From: Nematostella vectensis
Lineage: Eukaryota > Cnidaria > Anthozoa > Actiniaria > Edwardsiidae
Direction: 5' to 3'
DNA: 64,000 nt
Assembly: GCF_932526225.1 (NCBI RefSeq)
Contig: NC_064035.1
Span: 18,651,969-18,715,968 of the forward strand
Shown here in pieces: positions 31,273 through 45,000 of this stretch (position 1 is the first letter of the stretch; each line of letters opens with the position of its first letter). The notes beneath the pieces are model-generated. The model had not been told where the DNA came from, did no database searches, and saw only the letters and a list, made by a program, of their open reading frames with translations. The position numbers and the translations under genes were made by a program.

Positions 31273-34200
31273 TCATATTCGTATGACGTAGGAATCACTA
31301 GAAAAGAAAAAAAAGAACACACCAAACCATAAACCTGAGCTCTCCAACCACGGTTCCGCGGGAATTTTATCACTCGAACGAAAACAGCGCGAGTAGGAGT
31401 AGAGAGATATATAAACATTTCAGGCCATGACAGCCGTAAAAGAAAATTGTTTTTATCAGAACATTGGTTGTGGTGTGTGTTAATGATTGATGTGAGCCTC
31501 TATGATGGAAACATAGTGGTCTCTAGGGAGATGCGTGGGAAACTAATAACTAATCAAGTTGTCCTCTTGTGAACGGTCCATCCAAAACAATTTTTAACAC
31601 AATATTTCGCCCGTAATTTCGTCTAGATGAGATCAATAAAGTGAAATATAAGGTTTTTTGTGACAAAAGTAATTCAGCAAATGTATTTTCGATCTTCTCT
31701 CGCATGAGCGGTTGACATTCCTTCATACAGCACGAGGATGTCCTCCTCATCCTTGCAAATGGATGTGCGTTATCTTTTCTTTTCTATATTTTAAAACTTC
31801 TATCTTCGGCGAGACAAAAAAAAAAAAACAAAAAAAAATACACATGCATATATATATAAAAAAATACAGTCCGCGTCCGAAAAAACTTTTGTCCGGATCC
31901 GTGTTTCATTATGCAGAGAGAGTGAGCAATTTGAGTTTTATCCTCTGATAATAAAAAAATGATTGTAACAAAAAATGCAATGGGTGTCTTTGGGGTAAGG
32001 GTTGATATGAGTGTATATTGGGGGTCGTAATAGTGGCATGACTTGTACCTGTGAGTTATGTACCGCACCCAGCGGAACGGATGGTAGGCTTTCTCCTTCT
32101 CGTAAACTTTCAAGGATCGAATTTGAAGACCGGAGCAGATGTACATAGGGATCTCAAAGTCTAAACTATAAACAAAATACAGAGAAACTTTCCATTAGAG
32201 ATTTCAACATAATTTTGCAGGCGTGTAGCCATCTTAGAGATGCTTGCAGGGGGGGGGGGGGGGGGGTGTATATGCCTATGCTATATTTACACTCCCCCTC
32301 AGCAAATAACTATGCACCTGTTTTGGATATTTTACCTGACAGGTCCAAGTTCTTTCCGTGCTGACTTCGCCTTGTCTTTCAATTTGAGCTGAAACAAAAC
32401 CAGGTAATCTATCTGTTGTTTCCCTCGAAGTTGCAATTTATAATCCACTCTGATCAATACCCCCTGCAATTTCTAGCCTTGCGAAGTATACCCCACCCTA
32501 GTAATAATTATAATATCTTGCAAAAATATTTTTGAGTATAGTCCAAGAAGGGCTCCATCTCCTCTCCACCGAGGTACCCCACACCCACCAGAGCTTCCAG
32601 TTCAGGGGTGAAAAATTAAAGCATAGACTAAAAGCATAGTTAGAAATGCTGGCCTAATTATGGGAAACATTTCTAGCCCTGGAAGGCAAGCCCCCACCAC
32701 TGATAACAAAACATGTATTTGCTTTTTTCCTTTTGACATATTCAATTTCAAATAGAGGGTAGACATACTGCTAGTCCATAAAATCTAGGTGACATAATTG
32801 TACCTTGATATTGATAGCGACTTCAGCTCCACCTCGGATTGACTTGACCTGCCAGAGCAACAACTTTTCAGCTGTTTTGTACTCTGCAGAGTGGCCAGCA
32901 TGGCCCACATCATGTGACAAACTAAAAAGAATTGATAACAGTCAGGCAAAGACCATATGACAAAGTAGGAAATAAGAGTTGTGAACATTTAGAGAAATCA
33001 TCATGTGATAGATTAGAAAAAATTGATAACAGTCAGGCAAAAACCATATAACAATCTAGAAAATAGGAGTTGTGAACATTTAGAGAAATCATCATGTGAC
33101 AGACTAATAAGTGAGAATTGTATAGCTTTCAGACAAAGAGCATGTGACAAAGGTAATGAGAATTTTGAACATTTAGACAAGCATAATGAGAGAAACTAGA
33201 CATCAAGAATTGTATTCAGACAAACATTATGTGACTACAGTGTTTTTAGGGACCGATGCTAACAAACTTTCAAAGCAAAAATGAACAAAAGGATTTTCAG
33301 CATTATTTGATACCAATTATTGTTAATCTGGTGTGCACGAAAGATTTACATATACCTTTCAGTTGACTTTGGTACTGGTACCCTCACAATGATGTTGTTG
33401 CTTGAGCTAAATAATAATAAAACATATTTTTTTAAAGCATTAGAAACAGTTCTGGGCACAAATTGGGAGGCGCTAGCAGATAGGTGGTAGCCCCATTGGG
33501 CAACAGGCAATGCTTTGCACAGAAAGGAGCATAAAAAACAAGGTGATTAGGGAATCTTGAGTGTACAGCGCGTGGTGCTGGGAAAAAGAGTAACAAGTCA
33601 TAAGCATCTCTCTGATATTTTTTAGCACTTGGTATTGTCCCCTCCCCTCTAAGCAAGGGAATCTTTTTACCACAGGAAGCCTGTGTAGCTATTTCTATTT
33701 ACTCTCAGGTTTCCTAACTTCTAGAGACACCTTCAGAGGAGGCTATGGAGGTGGTAGCAGATTCAGCTGAAGTGAAAGGAAACAGATGTGACAGGGTCTT
33801 GCCACCTCCCACCTCCCGTTTTTGTTGTTAAGTGCTTCTATACCTTACTTGACTAACTTACCTACTAGAAGGAATGTTACAGCGAAGCTTAAGCATAACC
33901 TCAATATATCTGATGAAAAAATGTAGTTTTGATGTTATCTAAATGCTCTTTTTGCCAAACATTCAATTGAAGGTTCAAGATGACCGTTGTCAGATTTGAA
34001 TGTACCATACCTTGCCTCCTCATTCTCATCAACAAATGTGATAATACTGAATGGTAGGGTAGTTTCTAGCTCTCCTGCAACTCTGTAACTCATGACTGTG
34101 AACTAAAACCATTGGAAAGATCAATAATAAAAATGCAGCTCCTTAAACCCATAGTTTAATCATAGTTTAATAACTTTATGTGGCACATCATGTATGTGCC

Positions 34201-34991
34201 ACATAAGAAGATGAAAAAAGTTTGTTATTGCAAATTTATGTTTATAAGAATTTAGCATGAATTTCTGATAAGGAAACTGTAAGTAGGACTAAAAAAATCA
34301 AACACAAGACTTAAGTGTCTATGTTTATTATGGTTTATAATTAGATATACTTAGATTAGATTTAGGTTTCTTCTCTTTTTGCCCTTTCCTTTTGGTTTGC
34401 AAAAGGCTCAATTTGAACTGCTACTGTAAGTGTATTTGATAAGAAATTTTCCTTACTTGTTCCTCCATATTGGGGAACATAATTCTATTGGGCGACAACT
34501 GGTTAGCTTTAACACACAAAACTTCACTTGTACACCACATTCTAAAATGTGAAAGCATGTTAAATTAAGGTAATTTAGCAGAACAAACTTCTCGAACACA
34601 TAACAACAAGGGATAAAACAGGGTAGAAGTTAATTCTGTACCTCGCCATCAGGTGGTAGGACAGATAAGGTACGTGAAGACTCAAACTCATCTAGGTTCA
34701 CAGACTTGTGGAAGTTACAGTCTGCAAGCTTGACTCCCATACTTGAAACTTAAGAAGATAACCATGGGTAAGAACCAGGGTGAGGCTGCAGGCCTCAGTT
34801 GGAATGGAAAGGGGGGCTCTCCATAAAGTTGATTGGCGTGGTCAGCATATCTTTTTATATGTTCAAAGATTCTGCTATCCATTAGTCATCCTAAGGAGAC
34901 TAGGGTTTGTGATCACCATCTGGACTATATTTTATTGTGTTTGTAAGTTTAACCATTTTGAAGTGTTGTTCTTGGTTTCAATAGTGATTGC

Positions 34992-35048
<57 letters not shown>

Positions 35049-38000
35049 ACTTAAGATTTAAACATTGCCCCTATCACATTTTTGTGTTTCCTTGTCTTTT
35101 TTCCCCAGTTTTTCCTCAGTGGAAAAGGTTTACCTTGGGAAGGCATATCAGCATTGCCAACAGTAAGATCCTCAGTCAAAGCTATCCTCACATCAGGGCT
35201 ACCAGTGAGAAAACTCTTCATCTGAATACATCCATCTATATCACTGCGCAGAATGCTTCCCTGCAATGCAATTAAAAAAGAAAATCAGAGAATCAGTCAC
35301 TTCTTTAAAAAGAATTATTGGTGATATTTACCCAATCATTTGCATGCATGTTTTATTTATTACACTTAATGCATTATTTGTGAGAGGAAAAATTGTGTTT
35401 TCGTATCGACGGATAGACCTTATCATTTGTAACATAGATATTTGCTGCCATTTCACTTACATTTGGACTGATAAGCACAGTAAGTCTTTCAAGAAGATCC
35501 ACAAATATCTCATTTTTGTGACTTTTTCTGAATATCTGTTCAAACAAAAACAAAAAAGATCATATTTGCATAACCATCAGATCAGGCCCTTTCAAGGCAT
35601 TTTCTCCTGTTTTTTAATGTCTCGTACATTTACTGTATATTTGGCTGCTAGAAAGGCCACCCTCCTTGCTATGTCCCTGCAGATTGTTATCTAAATTCAA
35701 AATGCCATGTGTTCAGTGATCTGTATATAATACCATATTTCTATTGAGTATTCACAGGGTTGCAAATACCTGTCAACTCTCCTGCATTATGCGGAGAGTC
35801 TCTAGACTTCATGGAGCACCAAATATCCCAGTTTTTAGTGATTTTTTATTGCTCCCGAAAAATCCTTCTATAGAAAATCGCTATTTTGACTATTTTCAAT
35901 AAGTAATAAATAATAATAATTCCTTGGGTAGCAACATTTATTGAACATGCATGGGGGATCTATATTGTGTACTTTCTAAAGGTCAAACATCTGCTAATTG
36001 GCTCAATGATAGCAGGAAGGCTGTTTAGCCGCTTTAGCTGCGAGCCCCCTTTGAGGGTATACCCCACCCCTTCCCCCCACTTCTCCTCTAAAAAATTCTC
36101 AAGCCTTGAGATTTTCTGGGGTTGACAGGTATGCTATGGAGGTGATGAGCCTGCTGTCTTGTGGCTAACATTAGGGAGGTTCCCTTGAGCCTTCCTGGGC
36201 ATGTCCCAGATTATTAAGTAGGATTAATTTATACCTCATTTGTCTTGTGTGGAACTACAGGCTTATTAGCTGCTGTACTTGGAAGAGACATTCTCTCTGT
36301 TCCATACTGTCCCATCATAGAAAGCAAAAACAAAATGTAACAACATCCTCATATCTAAACAAAATGTGAAACATAATGAGGTTTACTGCATTCTCTTTAA
36401 AAGATCTTAAAATAATTCTTGGAAGAAATTTTAGATTAATAAAAAAGGTTTATGTCTGATCTTTAAGATTTTAATACTCTTATTTTGCCATTTAAGAAGA
36501 TATTGAATTGAATAATCACAACTCCTTGTATTGTGGTAACATGAGAGAATGCAGTAGCAGATTTACAGGGGGGTTCCCCGGGGCTTCCCTTTGTAACTAT
36601 TTTCATTGTGTCTGTTTATTCCAAAACCTTTGCAAAGGTAAAATAATGACAATAATTTTTGGGTCCCCCCCCCCCCTTGCGAAAAAGCTAGATCCGCCCC
36701 TGGAATGCCATTGAGGTGTACATGGGCAGACCCAGACTCTATAACAGGGGGTGGACAAATAAATAAACAATCATGAAAGGGGGTGATAGGTCAAAGAATG
36801 TACAAGAATTTCCTAAAAATGGGAGGGGGGATCTATCCCCCTTGACGTACCACATTGCCCCCTGAGCACTGCCAGACGGACTGTCCAGAATTTTCCACCA
36901 GCTCAGGCTGGTTGAATACATATGCCTTTAAAGCTTCAGTCGAGGTTGCCTGGACATAACCAAAGTCCTTTAACAGGAAACAGACTAGTTTTAATAATCC
37001 AGTAAAATTCCTTGTGTTGTCAAAGCAATGTTTGACTACATACTAAAACCTCATCCAGTAATTCATAGATCAGAGGTAAGTTGCATTTGATGGCCTCTTC
37101 ATTAATGATTCCACAATAGTCCTTGCACAAATTGCAGACCCTATAGAAAAGTATACAAAGTAAAAAACAAATATACTAAATAAGGACCTGTGGTATAAAA
37201 GGCGCGGACCTGGTCCAAGTCGTCACTTTGAACATTTCTTAATTGAAAATAATGTTTTTTTACACACAAGGAAATACGCTGAACTGCTTGGAATTTGTTT
37301 TCTACAATTTGTTTTCTACAAAAACTTTTCTACAAAAACTACAATCTTCATTTCTTATCTGTCCAGTTCTCAGGGAAGATTGAAAAATTAGCTGTTTTTG
37401 CCCTAAATGATGTTTTTAGACATAACTTTGAACTCTGCACTCAACAAAATCTAGCGTGAATAATGACCAGGTGAACACCTTTTATACAACAGGTCCATGT
37501 TTAAACATTTCTGGTGTATACATCTACTTCATTAGATATAGAGTGCCTCTATTATAAACATAATGCAAATGCAAAAGTTGGGTAAAAAAATGTTTTACAG
37601 AAGGCTAAAAAAACGCCTTCAAAAACAGGCAGACTAGAACAGCTTCTGCTTCTTTTTTGGTTCATTTTTTTTTTATTGCAAAGCTAGAATTTTTTTTTGG
37701 CTTCAAACACACCATATCAATTGGCTAAAAATTCAGGATATTTTTTTACCAAAATCTGGGAGACTAAAAACAAAGTGAAAATTGGGAGACTACAAAAAAA
37801 AGTTTACTGACTTCGCATATACTCTCTTACTGGTGAGTAGCCCTCACCAGTGAACACAGAGGAAAAATGTGATGATTGCCTGCTTATAGATGAACATTGT
37901 TTGATAGTTAACCTATTTACACACTTTTTGCTGACAATCAAATTTAAGAGGAAAATACTATAAGGAATGTTTATTAACAAAAAAAAATCCAATAATAAAA

Positions 38001-38835
38001 ATAGAATATGAAGATGCATGACACAACAGGATGTATGAGGGAGAGGTGTCTCTTCGAACACTGCTTATAAGAATGTTCCATTATATTCCCATTAGGAGCG
38101 ATTTGACTGTACCTAGACAACACCTCTACTGCAAATGCTGAAGATAAGTTGAACTTCGAGGTGCACACAAAGAATAGGCCATTCCGCTTTATAAAGATGA
38201 AGTTCAGTCCTTCAACATTCTGCTTTCAAACAATAGGTTCAGAATGAATTATTATAATATAGAATTGTGATAATATAGAATCTGATTTGAAGTGGCTGGG
38301 AGACCCATGCTCATATTTTTTTCCTTTTTTTTTTGGGTGGGGGAAGGGGAGCATTCCCTTTCATACAGTCATCCTTTATAAAATTAAGACTCTTCTTGGG
38401 GGGTGGGGTTGGATAGCAGCTGCCATTCGCTACATAATGCCCTAAGAAAAGGCTTGCAAGGCGAGTACTCTCCCTCCCTCCCAATCCCAAGTGTGGGTGG
38501 GCGTGGGGGTCTGGAACTCAAGCCAGACTTCTCACCCAGATACAACCAAAGATTATTCATATAATAATAATAATCAAGTCATATAAAAGCAATAAGTCTC
38601 ACAAAAATCGGCGGTAATTTTTCCTTGGTGCTTCTGATCTTCTTGTAAAATATCTCCGGCGATCCTTTCGCAGTCTCGCCGCGGTCTGAGGTTTGAAAGT
38701 AAAGGATAATGACATGGGAAAAATATTGAAAAAGCAAAATAGCTTTATCTACAGTACTATTGGAAACAAAAGGATACAATCTCTGTATATAAGCGGATCT
38801 CCTCGAGGAGAAATAATAAAGAATTCACTCAACAT
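31273..38835 (-). CDS. AP4M1: AP-4 complex subunit mu, 16 exons
   Basis: Medium subunit of the AP-4 clathrin-independent adaptor, which recognises tyrosine-type sorting signals on trans-Golgi cargo. Exons (minus strand order): 38835-38778, 38685-38603, 38219-38113, 37140-37044, 36967-36851, 36306-36235, 35535-35461, 35260-35134, 34748-34642, 34102-34011, 33909-33862, 33406-33356, 32921-32804, 32388-32336, 32165-32049, 31297-31273. All phases join to 448 residues, close to the human 453. It opens MLSEFFIISPRGDPLIYRD (longin-like domain, to about residue 140); the mu-homology domain starts near residue 186 with NEIFVDLLERL and ends SGLQIRSLKVYE, FRWVRYITHSDSYVIRI, the AP-4 mu terminus. Intron 1 looks U12-type. 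The start lies 203 bp from the divergent hnRNP U-like start. Confidence 0.93.
32909..33180. repeat. 91-bp tandem repeat spanning the AP4M1 exon 13 acceptor
   Basis: Units start ATCATGTGA at 32909, 33000 and 33091. The first includes the first bases of exon 13 and its acceptor. Later units drift and the third is partial. Confidence 0.8.
34457..34541 (-). other. Possible cassette (poison) exon in AP4M1
   Basis: Between exons 9 and 10. Acceptor CACATTTTAG, donor CAA|GTAAGG, 85 nt. In the incoming phase it stops after five codons (NVVYK), and 85 is not a multiple of three, so inclusion would truncate the protein. Family comparison shows exon 9 normally joins exon 10 directly. Confidence 0.25.
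34986..35047. repeat. (GATT)n microsatellite
   Basis: About 15 uninterrupted GATT units in AP4M1 intron 8. Confidence 0.95.
36545..36710. mobile_element. hAT-like short element
   Basis: In AP4M1 intron 5. The right end reads, on the reverse strand, CAGGGGCGGATCTAGC followed by a G run; the left end has GCAGTAGCAGATTTACAGGG. CAGGGGCGGATC-type ends are common in hAT elements. The left end is degraded and no target duplication is clear. Confidence 0.45.
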
Positions 38836-39038
38836 TTTAGATTTTTTTCCAGAAGCATGTTTATGGGCAATACCGCGAGAGGTTGGGGCTAGCGCATGCG
38901 TACTCTTCGGTTTGAAGTTCGCGGGGGATCGAGTTCCACACGTGTGACGACGCATCATTTGCTTGGGGTCGAAGCTGTTGTATTTAGTCTTTTCAGCTCA
39001 ATAATCCTCGAAAAGTGGTACATTTTACAGTGTAAATC
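38836..39038. promoter_or_regulatory. Bidirectional promoter of AP4M1 and the hnRNP U-like gene
   Basis: Only 203 bases separate the two divergent start codons. The interval is GC-richer in its centre (ACACGTGTGACGACGC) and lacks a TATA box. Both 5' UTRs must fit inside it. Confidence 0.65.
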
Positions 39039-42000
39039 ATGAGTGAACTAACTCCTGCTTCTGCCAAGAAGCTGAAAGTTGCCGAGTTAAGGGCAGAGCT
39101 TACCAAACTAGGCCTCGAAACTAAAGGCACCAAGCCAATCTTGTTGGAACGTTTACTCGGCGCCTTGAAGGATGGCGTTGTAGAGGGAAATGAAACGGAG
39201 GGCGGCCAGGAAGAGCTTAATACTTCCCAGGACAGCCAGGATGAATCTATGACGGCTGAAGAGACGGATGAACCTCCAAACGATGAGGAAATGTCCCAGG
39301 AAAAGGCTCCGATTGAAGAAAGTTCCAAAAACGATGAGACCCCCGCTGTGGCTGTTGATGAAGGCTTAAAAAAACAACCCGTAGCCGAGGAAAAAGCGGT
39401 AGATAATACTGCCGAATCTGTCGCCGAAGACAAAACTGAAGCTTCAGCCGAACCTACCCCAGAGGTTAAAACCGATGAAGGGTCAGTGGGTAAAGGCAGC
39501 GAAGAACCAGCGAAGAAAGAAGATTCCAGTGTTGCTGTGTCGGACGAGAAAGTGAAACAGGCAGATAAGGAGGGCAAACAAGACGAAGAAGCAATGGACC
39601 AAACAAATGTCGAAGCCGCGAAAACAGTAACCACCCCAACTAAAGGTAAATAGCCAACTTATTTTACTCAATATATAATATAATCTTGTCTTATAGAAAA
39701 CCTTTTAATCGGCGATATTCTCTACACACCCCCATTGCCCTTTTTACTTCTGAGAACGAGAGTTCAGTATTTCTGAATAACGAGCTACATGTCCACGGTC
39801 ATTGCATTGATATAGTATTACGTACCGTAATGGCACTGAGATCAAACAGGTTTTGGGGCGAATTTCGTTTTCTCTGGGATATCAATTGTTACTGATACAA
39901 GCGTACGATACGAGACTTGTTCGAGAATCTCTTTAAAGTGGATATAACATGGCCTATGTGTGTAGAATGGTTTTGCTATACACAGACCATTTGAAGTCTA
40001 TTATACCTAGTCTATATAACCTTTAAGAATTGATAGATTTAGTCCAATTTTTATATCTTCTTATACCAAATAGTATCCTCTTCACATGGATAGTAGAAAA
40101 TTTGCGTTCACAGTAAAAGTAAATAAAATCTGCAATATTGAGGTATTAATAATTATAACTAGAAGTTCTCAGGGAGAAGTGCTCGAGCGTATTGGTACGT
40201 ACAAGGGAGACTAATGTTTGCTTGAGTTAATCGACAGTCCTTGACCTCCCTTGATAAATTACAAAAAAATATATCCTAATAACAACTGGTCATGACAGTC
40301 ACCCAGAAAAGAGAAAAGGACCGCAATAAAATTCAGAAAACTTGAGGCAAAAAAGAGCCTCCCCCTCTCTGTTTTGTCCGGCAGGCTGCAGCTCCGAGAA
40401 GCTCTGTGGCCGGGGAAAAGATATAAACGGTCGAGAATAATAAATTCAGGGTCACTGAGCAGCTTTGGATAACCCCCAAATCAGTACAGGAATCGTTAAC
40501 AATGTCAGTAAATTTAAAATGATAAAAATTGTCTTCAGGATGGATATATTTCGTTTTCCATATACCATTCTCTTTGTTATTTCGCACAAACCATATGCTT
40601 GGGCACCCGACCCATCCTCGTTCCCAGGGTCCCACCCTCCCCTACCCCCAGGGGCAAGGGGGATATGAGGGGAAGACCCTGGGCCCGAGGATGAACCCCA
40701 AAGTTTTCACTTCTGCCTAAACCATGCAATGTCATATCTTTACAAATCGAATGTTCATAGCTTCGAATCAAGGAGTTTTTGTTATTGTTGATTTATAACT
40801 TGTCTATGATTGTCAATAAAAACAGTGTTACATGCTGTACATAATTTTGCAGTTGGCACAGCATTCTAAATAGTAGTTTAGCTTGCGGAATGGAGATGAT
40901 GCAGAATTTCTAAGACCTAAAGTATCTTTACGATCACTTTGACTGATAATGTAACACCCTTGTTTATCATTGTTTATACATTGAAGACATCATTTCTCAA
41001 TCTCACTTTTCCAGCAATGTTTCAGCTTGCTGTAGTTCACTTCCACATGGCCACGCTCTTGTTTGAAGGACTTTGAAGTTTTTCTCTCACATGATTAGTC
41101 TTGTGTTTGATATAATTTATCTCCTAGACCATCACCATGCAATGTCATATTTTTACAGATCAAATATTCATAGTTTCCAATCCTGGCAAGGAGTTTTTGT
41201 GATTGCTCATTTCAATGATGCATGAAAAATATGCTGTACATAATTTTGCAGCTTGCTGCAGTTCGCTTCAACATGACCACACCTTTGAAGAACTTATTAT
41301 TTTTTCCTCACCCTGGCCATGAGTTCTTTTATTTGCTGGTTGTTGAATTTCAGAAGAAACTTCAGTTTTTGGTGTTTACTTCAATTTCTTTTGTGATGAT
41401 TTTCCATTAACTTATATTTCAAGATTGCAGCTGTAAATAGAAAGAAATAATGTTTGATATAATTGTATATTTTATAGGTACATTCTGTGAATGTACTTAC
41501 CTGAATATCTCTAAGATGAAATAGGGCCAAGACAAAACTCAAGCTTAGGGGCTTTGTATATTTTTTGCCTATTCCATGCAAACTTTACTTTTAAAAAAAA
41601 CTGTCAGTTAGCTGTTGGTAGGTCATTGGTATGACATTCTCTGCTTGTTTAATAAGCTTCTTATTCACAACTTTGTAGTTGGTTGTAAATTCAACAAAAT
41701 TAAGATTAAATACTTCTGGTGACTTGTCATAGTCAGTGCGATTGGCATAAACATCAAGAGGGGAGTACTCAGAGCACAAAGTACCACCTGGCTCGGCAGA
41801 AAAAAAGTCGAGTTGTCACCCTTTCTGTACTCTGAAAGGCAGCAGTTGACACGCTTCGATAGCCGTGATGAATAAAACCGATCAAATGTCAGGTATAGTT
41901 TTCTCACTTACCAAATAATCTTGTAATTTCGTCATGTTTGTGTAGTCAAAGAAGCTCTGATCATCGGAAAATGTCGCTAAATGAAGACGTGCTGCGAGCC

Positions 42001-45000
42001 ATGCTACATTGATTTCAACAGGGAGCCCAAAACTGTCCACAAATGCCGTCTGTTCTTCCTAATGAGTCGAGTATGAAATATGCATAGAATAATAATTGTT
42101 CATGGGGGGAGGGGATGGGAGGTTTTCACTTCCAAGATGGCGACTGTAGCCACAGGGAGCCCAAAACTGTCTTCAGATGCCGTCCGTTCGCCCAAATAAA
42201 TCGAGTATGATGAACATAGTGAGCTCTGCGAGATTGGTTTTGCTCTCGCTCGCTAACACTCGCTCGAGCAATTATTTATCAAAATATATGCACATGGTAT
42301 GCTAGCCCTGTCTTCTTAGTTGTTGCTGAAAATAGTTGTGTGGTTACAAGCTTACCATCATCTTTATATCTCAACCTGATAGTCAACTAATTATTCAACT
42401 TCTCAAAAACAAACCTGCAACGTTTTCAGTTTGTTAGCTAGACTACAGACTTCAGGGCCCCAACCAGGCTTATTCGCAATTTCATTGTATATTTACTGGC
42501 TGATTCTATGAAAATTGAGGTGTGAAGTCCCAATTGGACCTGTATTCTGTAGATGCTTCCAAGTTTAAGGAAATTTTGTTCTTTTAGATTTTCCCCTCAA
42601 CACAGAAAACAAATCCATTGTGCATGGCCAGGATAATGAGCAACAATTTTCAAAGCTCTGTAGTAAATTCTAATTTCAGTCGCATTCAATTTCTTTTTCA
42701 GAATTTGAAAACTTGTCTATGCTTAATTTTGCTATAGGTGAAAGGTTATAGGGCCTTGTTTTATGTTCTGCAATAGCATTATATGCTATTATATCTCCAG
42801 CAAATTGTTGAAAATAACATGTCATCCATCTAAAAACTAAATAAACTATTAAAAGAACAAACTTTCTGTGTTATCCCATACATCCAGTAGTTCATCAGTA
42901 GCTTATAGGTGGCTAATTGTTGCTGACTTTTTTTCCAGCCTGTTTTAGTTTTGCTCTGGTGTGCTCTAAAGCATTGTTTTATAACCCATGTTTGAAGAAT
43001 TGTTGTTACCATCCCCTGGGAATATCAAGTGTCTAATTTGGGATATCAGGGTTCAAAACTGTTTTATAACCCATGTTTGAAGAATTGTTGTTACCATCCC
43101 CTGGGAATATCAAGTGTCTAATTTGGGATATCAGGGTTCAAAACTGCGACTCTTTTTTCTGTATTCCCCTCTAATATTTTGAGTATGCAGGCTTTTTTTC
43201 ACCAAAATCGACAAAGCGGGCAAAACATAACAGATTTAAAAAAATATTTTGAACCTTGGATATCGTTACATCAGAAGACAGCAATTTTAAGGGCCTTAAC
43301 CAAAAGAAGTTTTGTGAGTCCAGGCACTCTCTATGCCTATAAGTTAGGAGCAGGGTTTTGGTTCCATAATGCAGGAGCTGACTGTGTAACATTCTCAGAA
43401 ATATAATTCTTTCATTAAGCAATGATGGTGTATATACCTTGAACCATGATTGTATTAGGTTATATTTGATTTATAAGCTTGCTTACAATTCCCTGAACCT
43501 CTTTATTTAGCCAAGTAAATATATACAAATTCATGTTTATGATAAGTGGATTGTTTTTATCATACTTGGTTGAGCTTGGATAGTGTCGCAATGAATATTT
43601 TAACCTTTTGATCAGAAAGACTGTGATACAAATCATGAACTACCATTGCTCAATCCCCTGGCATACTGGCCTTTGCATAGTATATAGTACAATATTCAGT
43701 AAATGCTCATTTCTCTGCCTTTGCAGAAATCTACTTGGCTTCTGTCATATGAGTTCTACACATTTATTCACAGTGTACTATTCATGGAAATAATAAAGAA
43801 AAAATATCACCTGTGCATTAGAACATGCTCATATTTGTAATATACACAATAAGAAGTCTTTTTAATAGCCTGTAAATTTCATTTTATGGTTTGTGCCAAA
43901 GTGTACTTCTTTTGTACTGCTTTGTCAAAATTAATATAACTTACAAAATAGGCAGTTGAGGTCATCTAAAGGTGTCAGTTTGTAAAGTAGTTGCCTTGCT
44001 ATAGGAGCTTCCCGCAATGTATTGTGTTGTGTGTTCCTCTCCATAACCATATCTGATTTTCAGCAACTGAGCTAGCTCCATGTATGGATGCCATCTGTGG
44101 ACATGTGCGATGCCGTTGGAATGTGCCCTGGGGCAAGCTCCTTGTAAAGGCAGGTTCACCCTCGTAGCCCAGGTTAAAACTAACCACCGGTGCAATGAGT
44201 TTGTTCAAGACCCATGGTGGATGGAACGCAAGGAAGCCCTAACATGGATTCTTGCAATATCTGAAGATGAATATGAAAAATATGTCATTCAATAATCAAA
44301 ACTGACGGATAATAAACAACTATTTGTATCGCCTGGTGCGATATGTTTTTCTGCTGTGAAAATGAGTTATGCATCAGCAAGAGAAATGAGTACCTATCCT
44401 GAGAAGCTATTAACACTGATGATGTTTGATAACCATCCCAAGCTTGCAACTCTTGTTTAATGGGCATCAAATTTAGTTGCCTACATGTTTCGCTTTTGCA
44501 TTAATTGCAAGGCAAAGTTCGTGGGAAAGTTGTTAAATATAATATACCAGGAGCAAAGAAATATTGCTGGCCTTGACACATTCCACTATAAGTAGCTGAT
44601 AACATCCCACTCTAGAATACTTCCATAGCCATTTGAGTTCCTTATAATAATAATGTTTTGGTTTGTGATTGCAGAGGGTGATGAAGTCAAGGAGGAGAGT
44701 GTCCCCAGGGACGATCCTGAGATTCCTATTTATCTGAGGTACCTATACTTATACACTATATTTTTAAAATGTTTCTTTTGTGATACACATAAAATAAATT
44801 CTTACACCAGTAAACAAGTGATTCGATTGATTTTAGCACAGTGGAGCCCGAGCCTGATGTTGAACTAGATGACTCCCTTGTGGTCCTTGACAAATGTAAG
44901 TCATTCTCATTTTAGTACAGTCGAACCTCTATTAAGCGGTCACCCTCGGGACTTAGCTGAGTGACCGCTTAATAGAGGTTGACCGTTTAATAGAGGTTTT

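Noticed and set aside
43962-44208. Minus-strand frames opposite 44080-44295
   Set aside because: Antisense shadows; no acceptor, donor or recognised motif.
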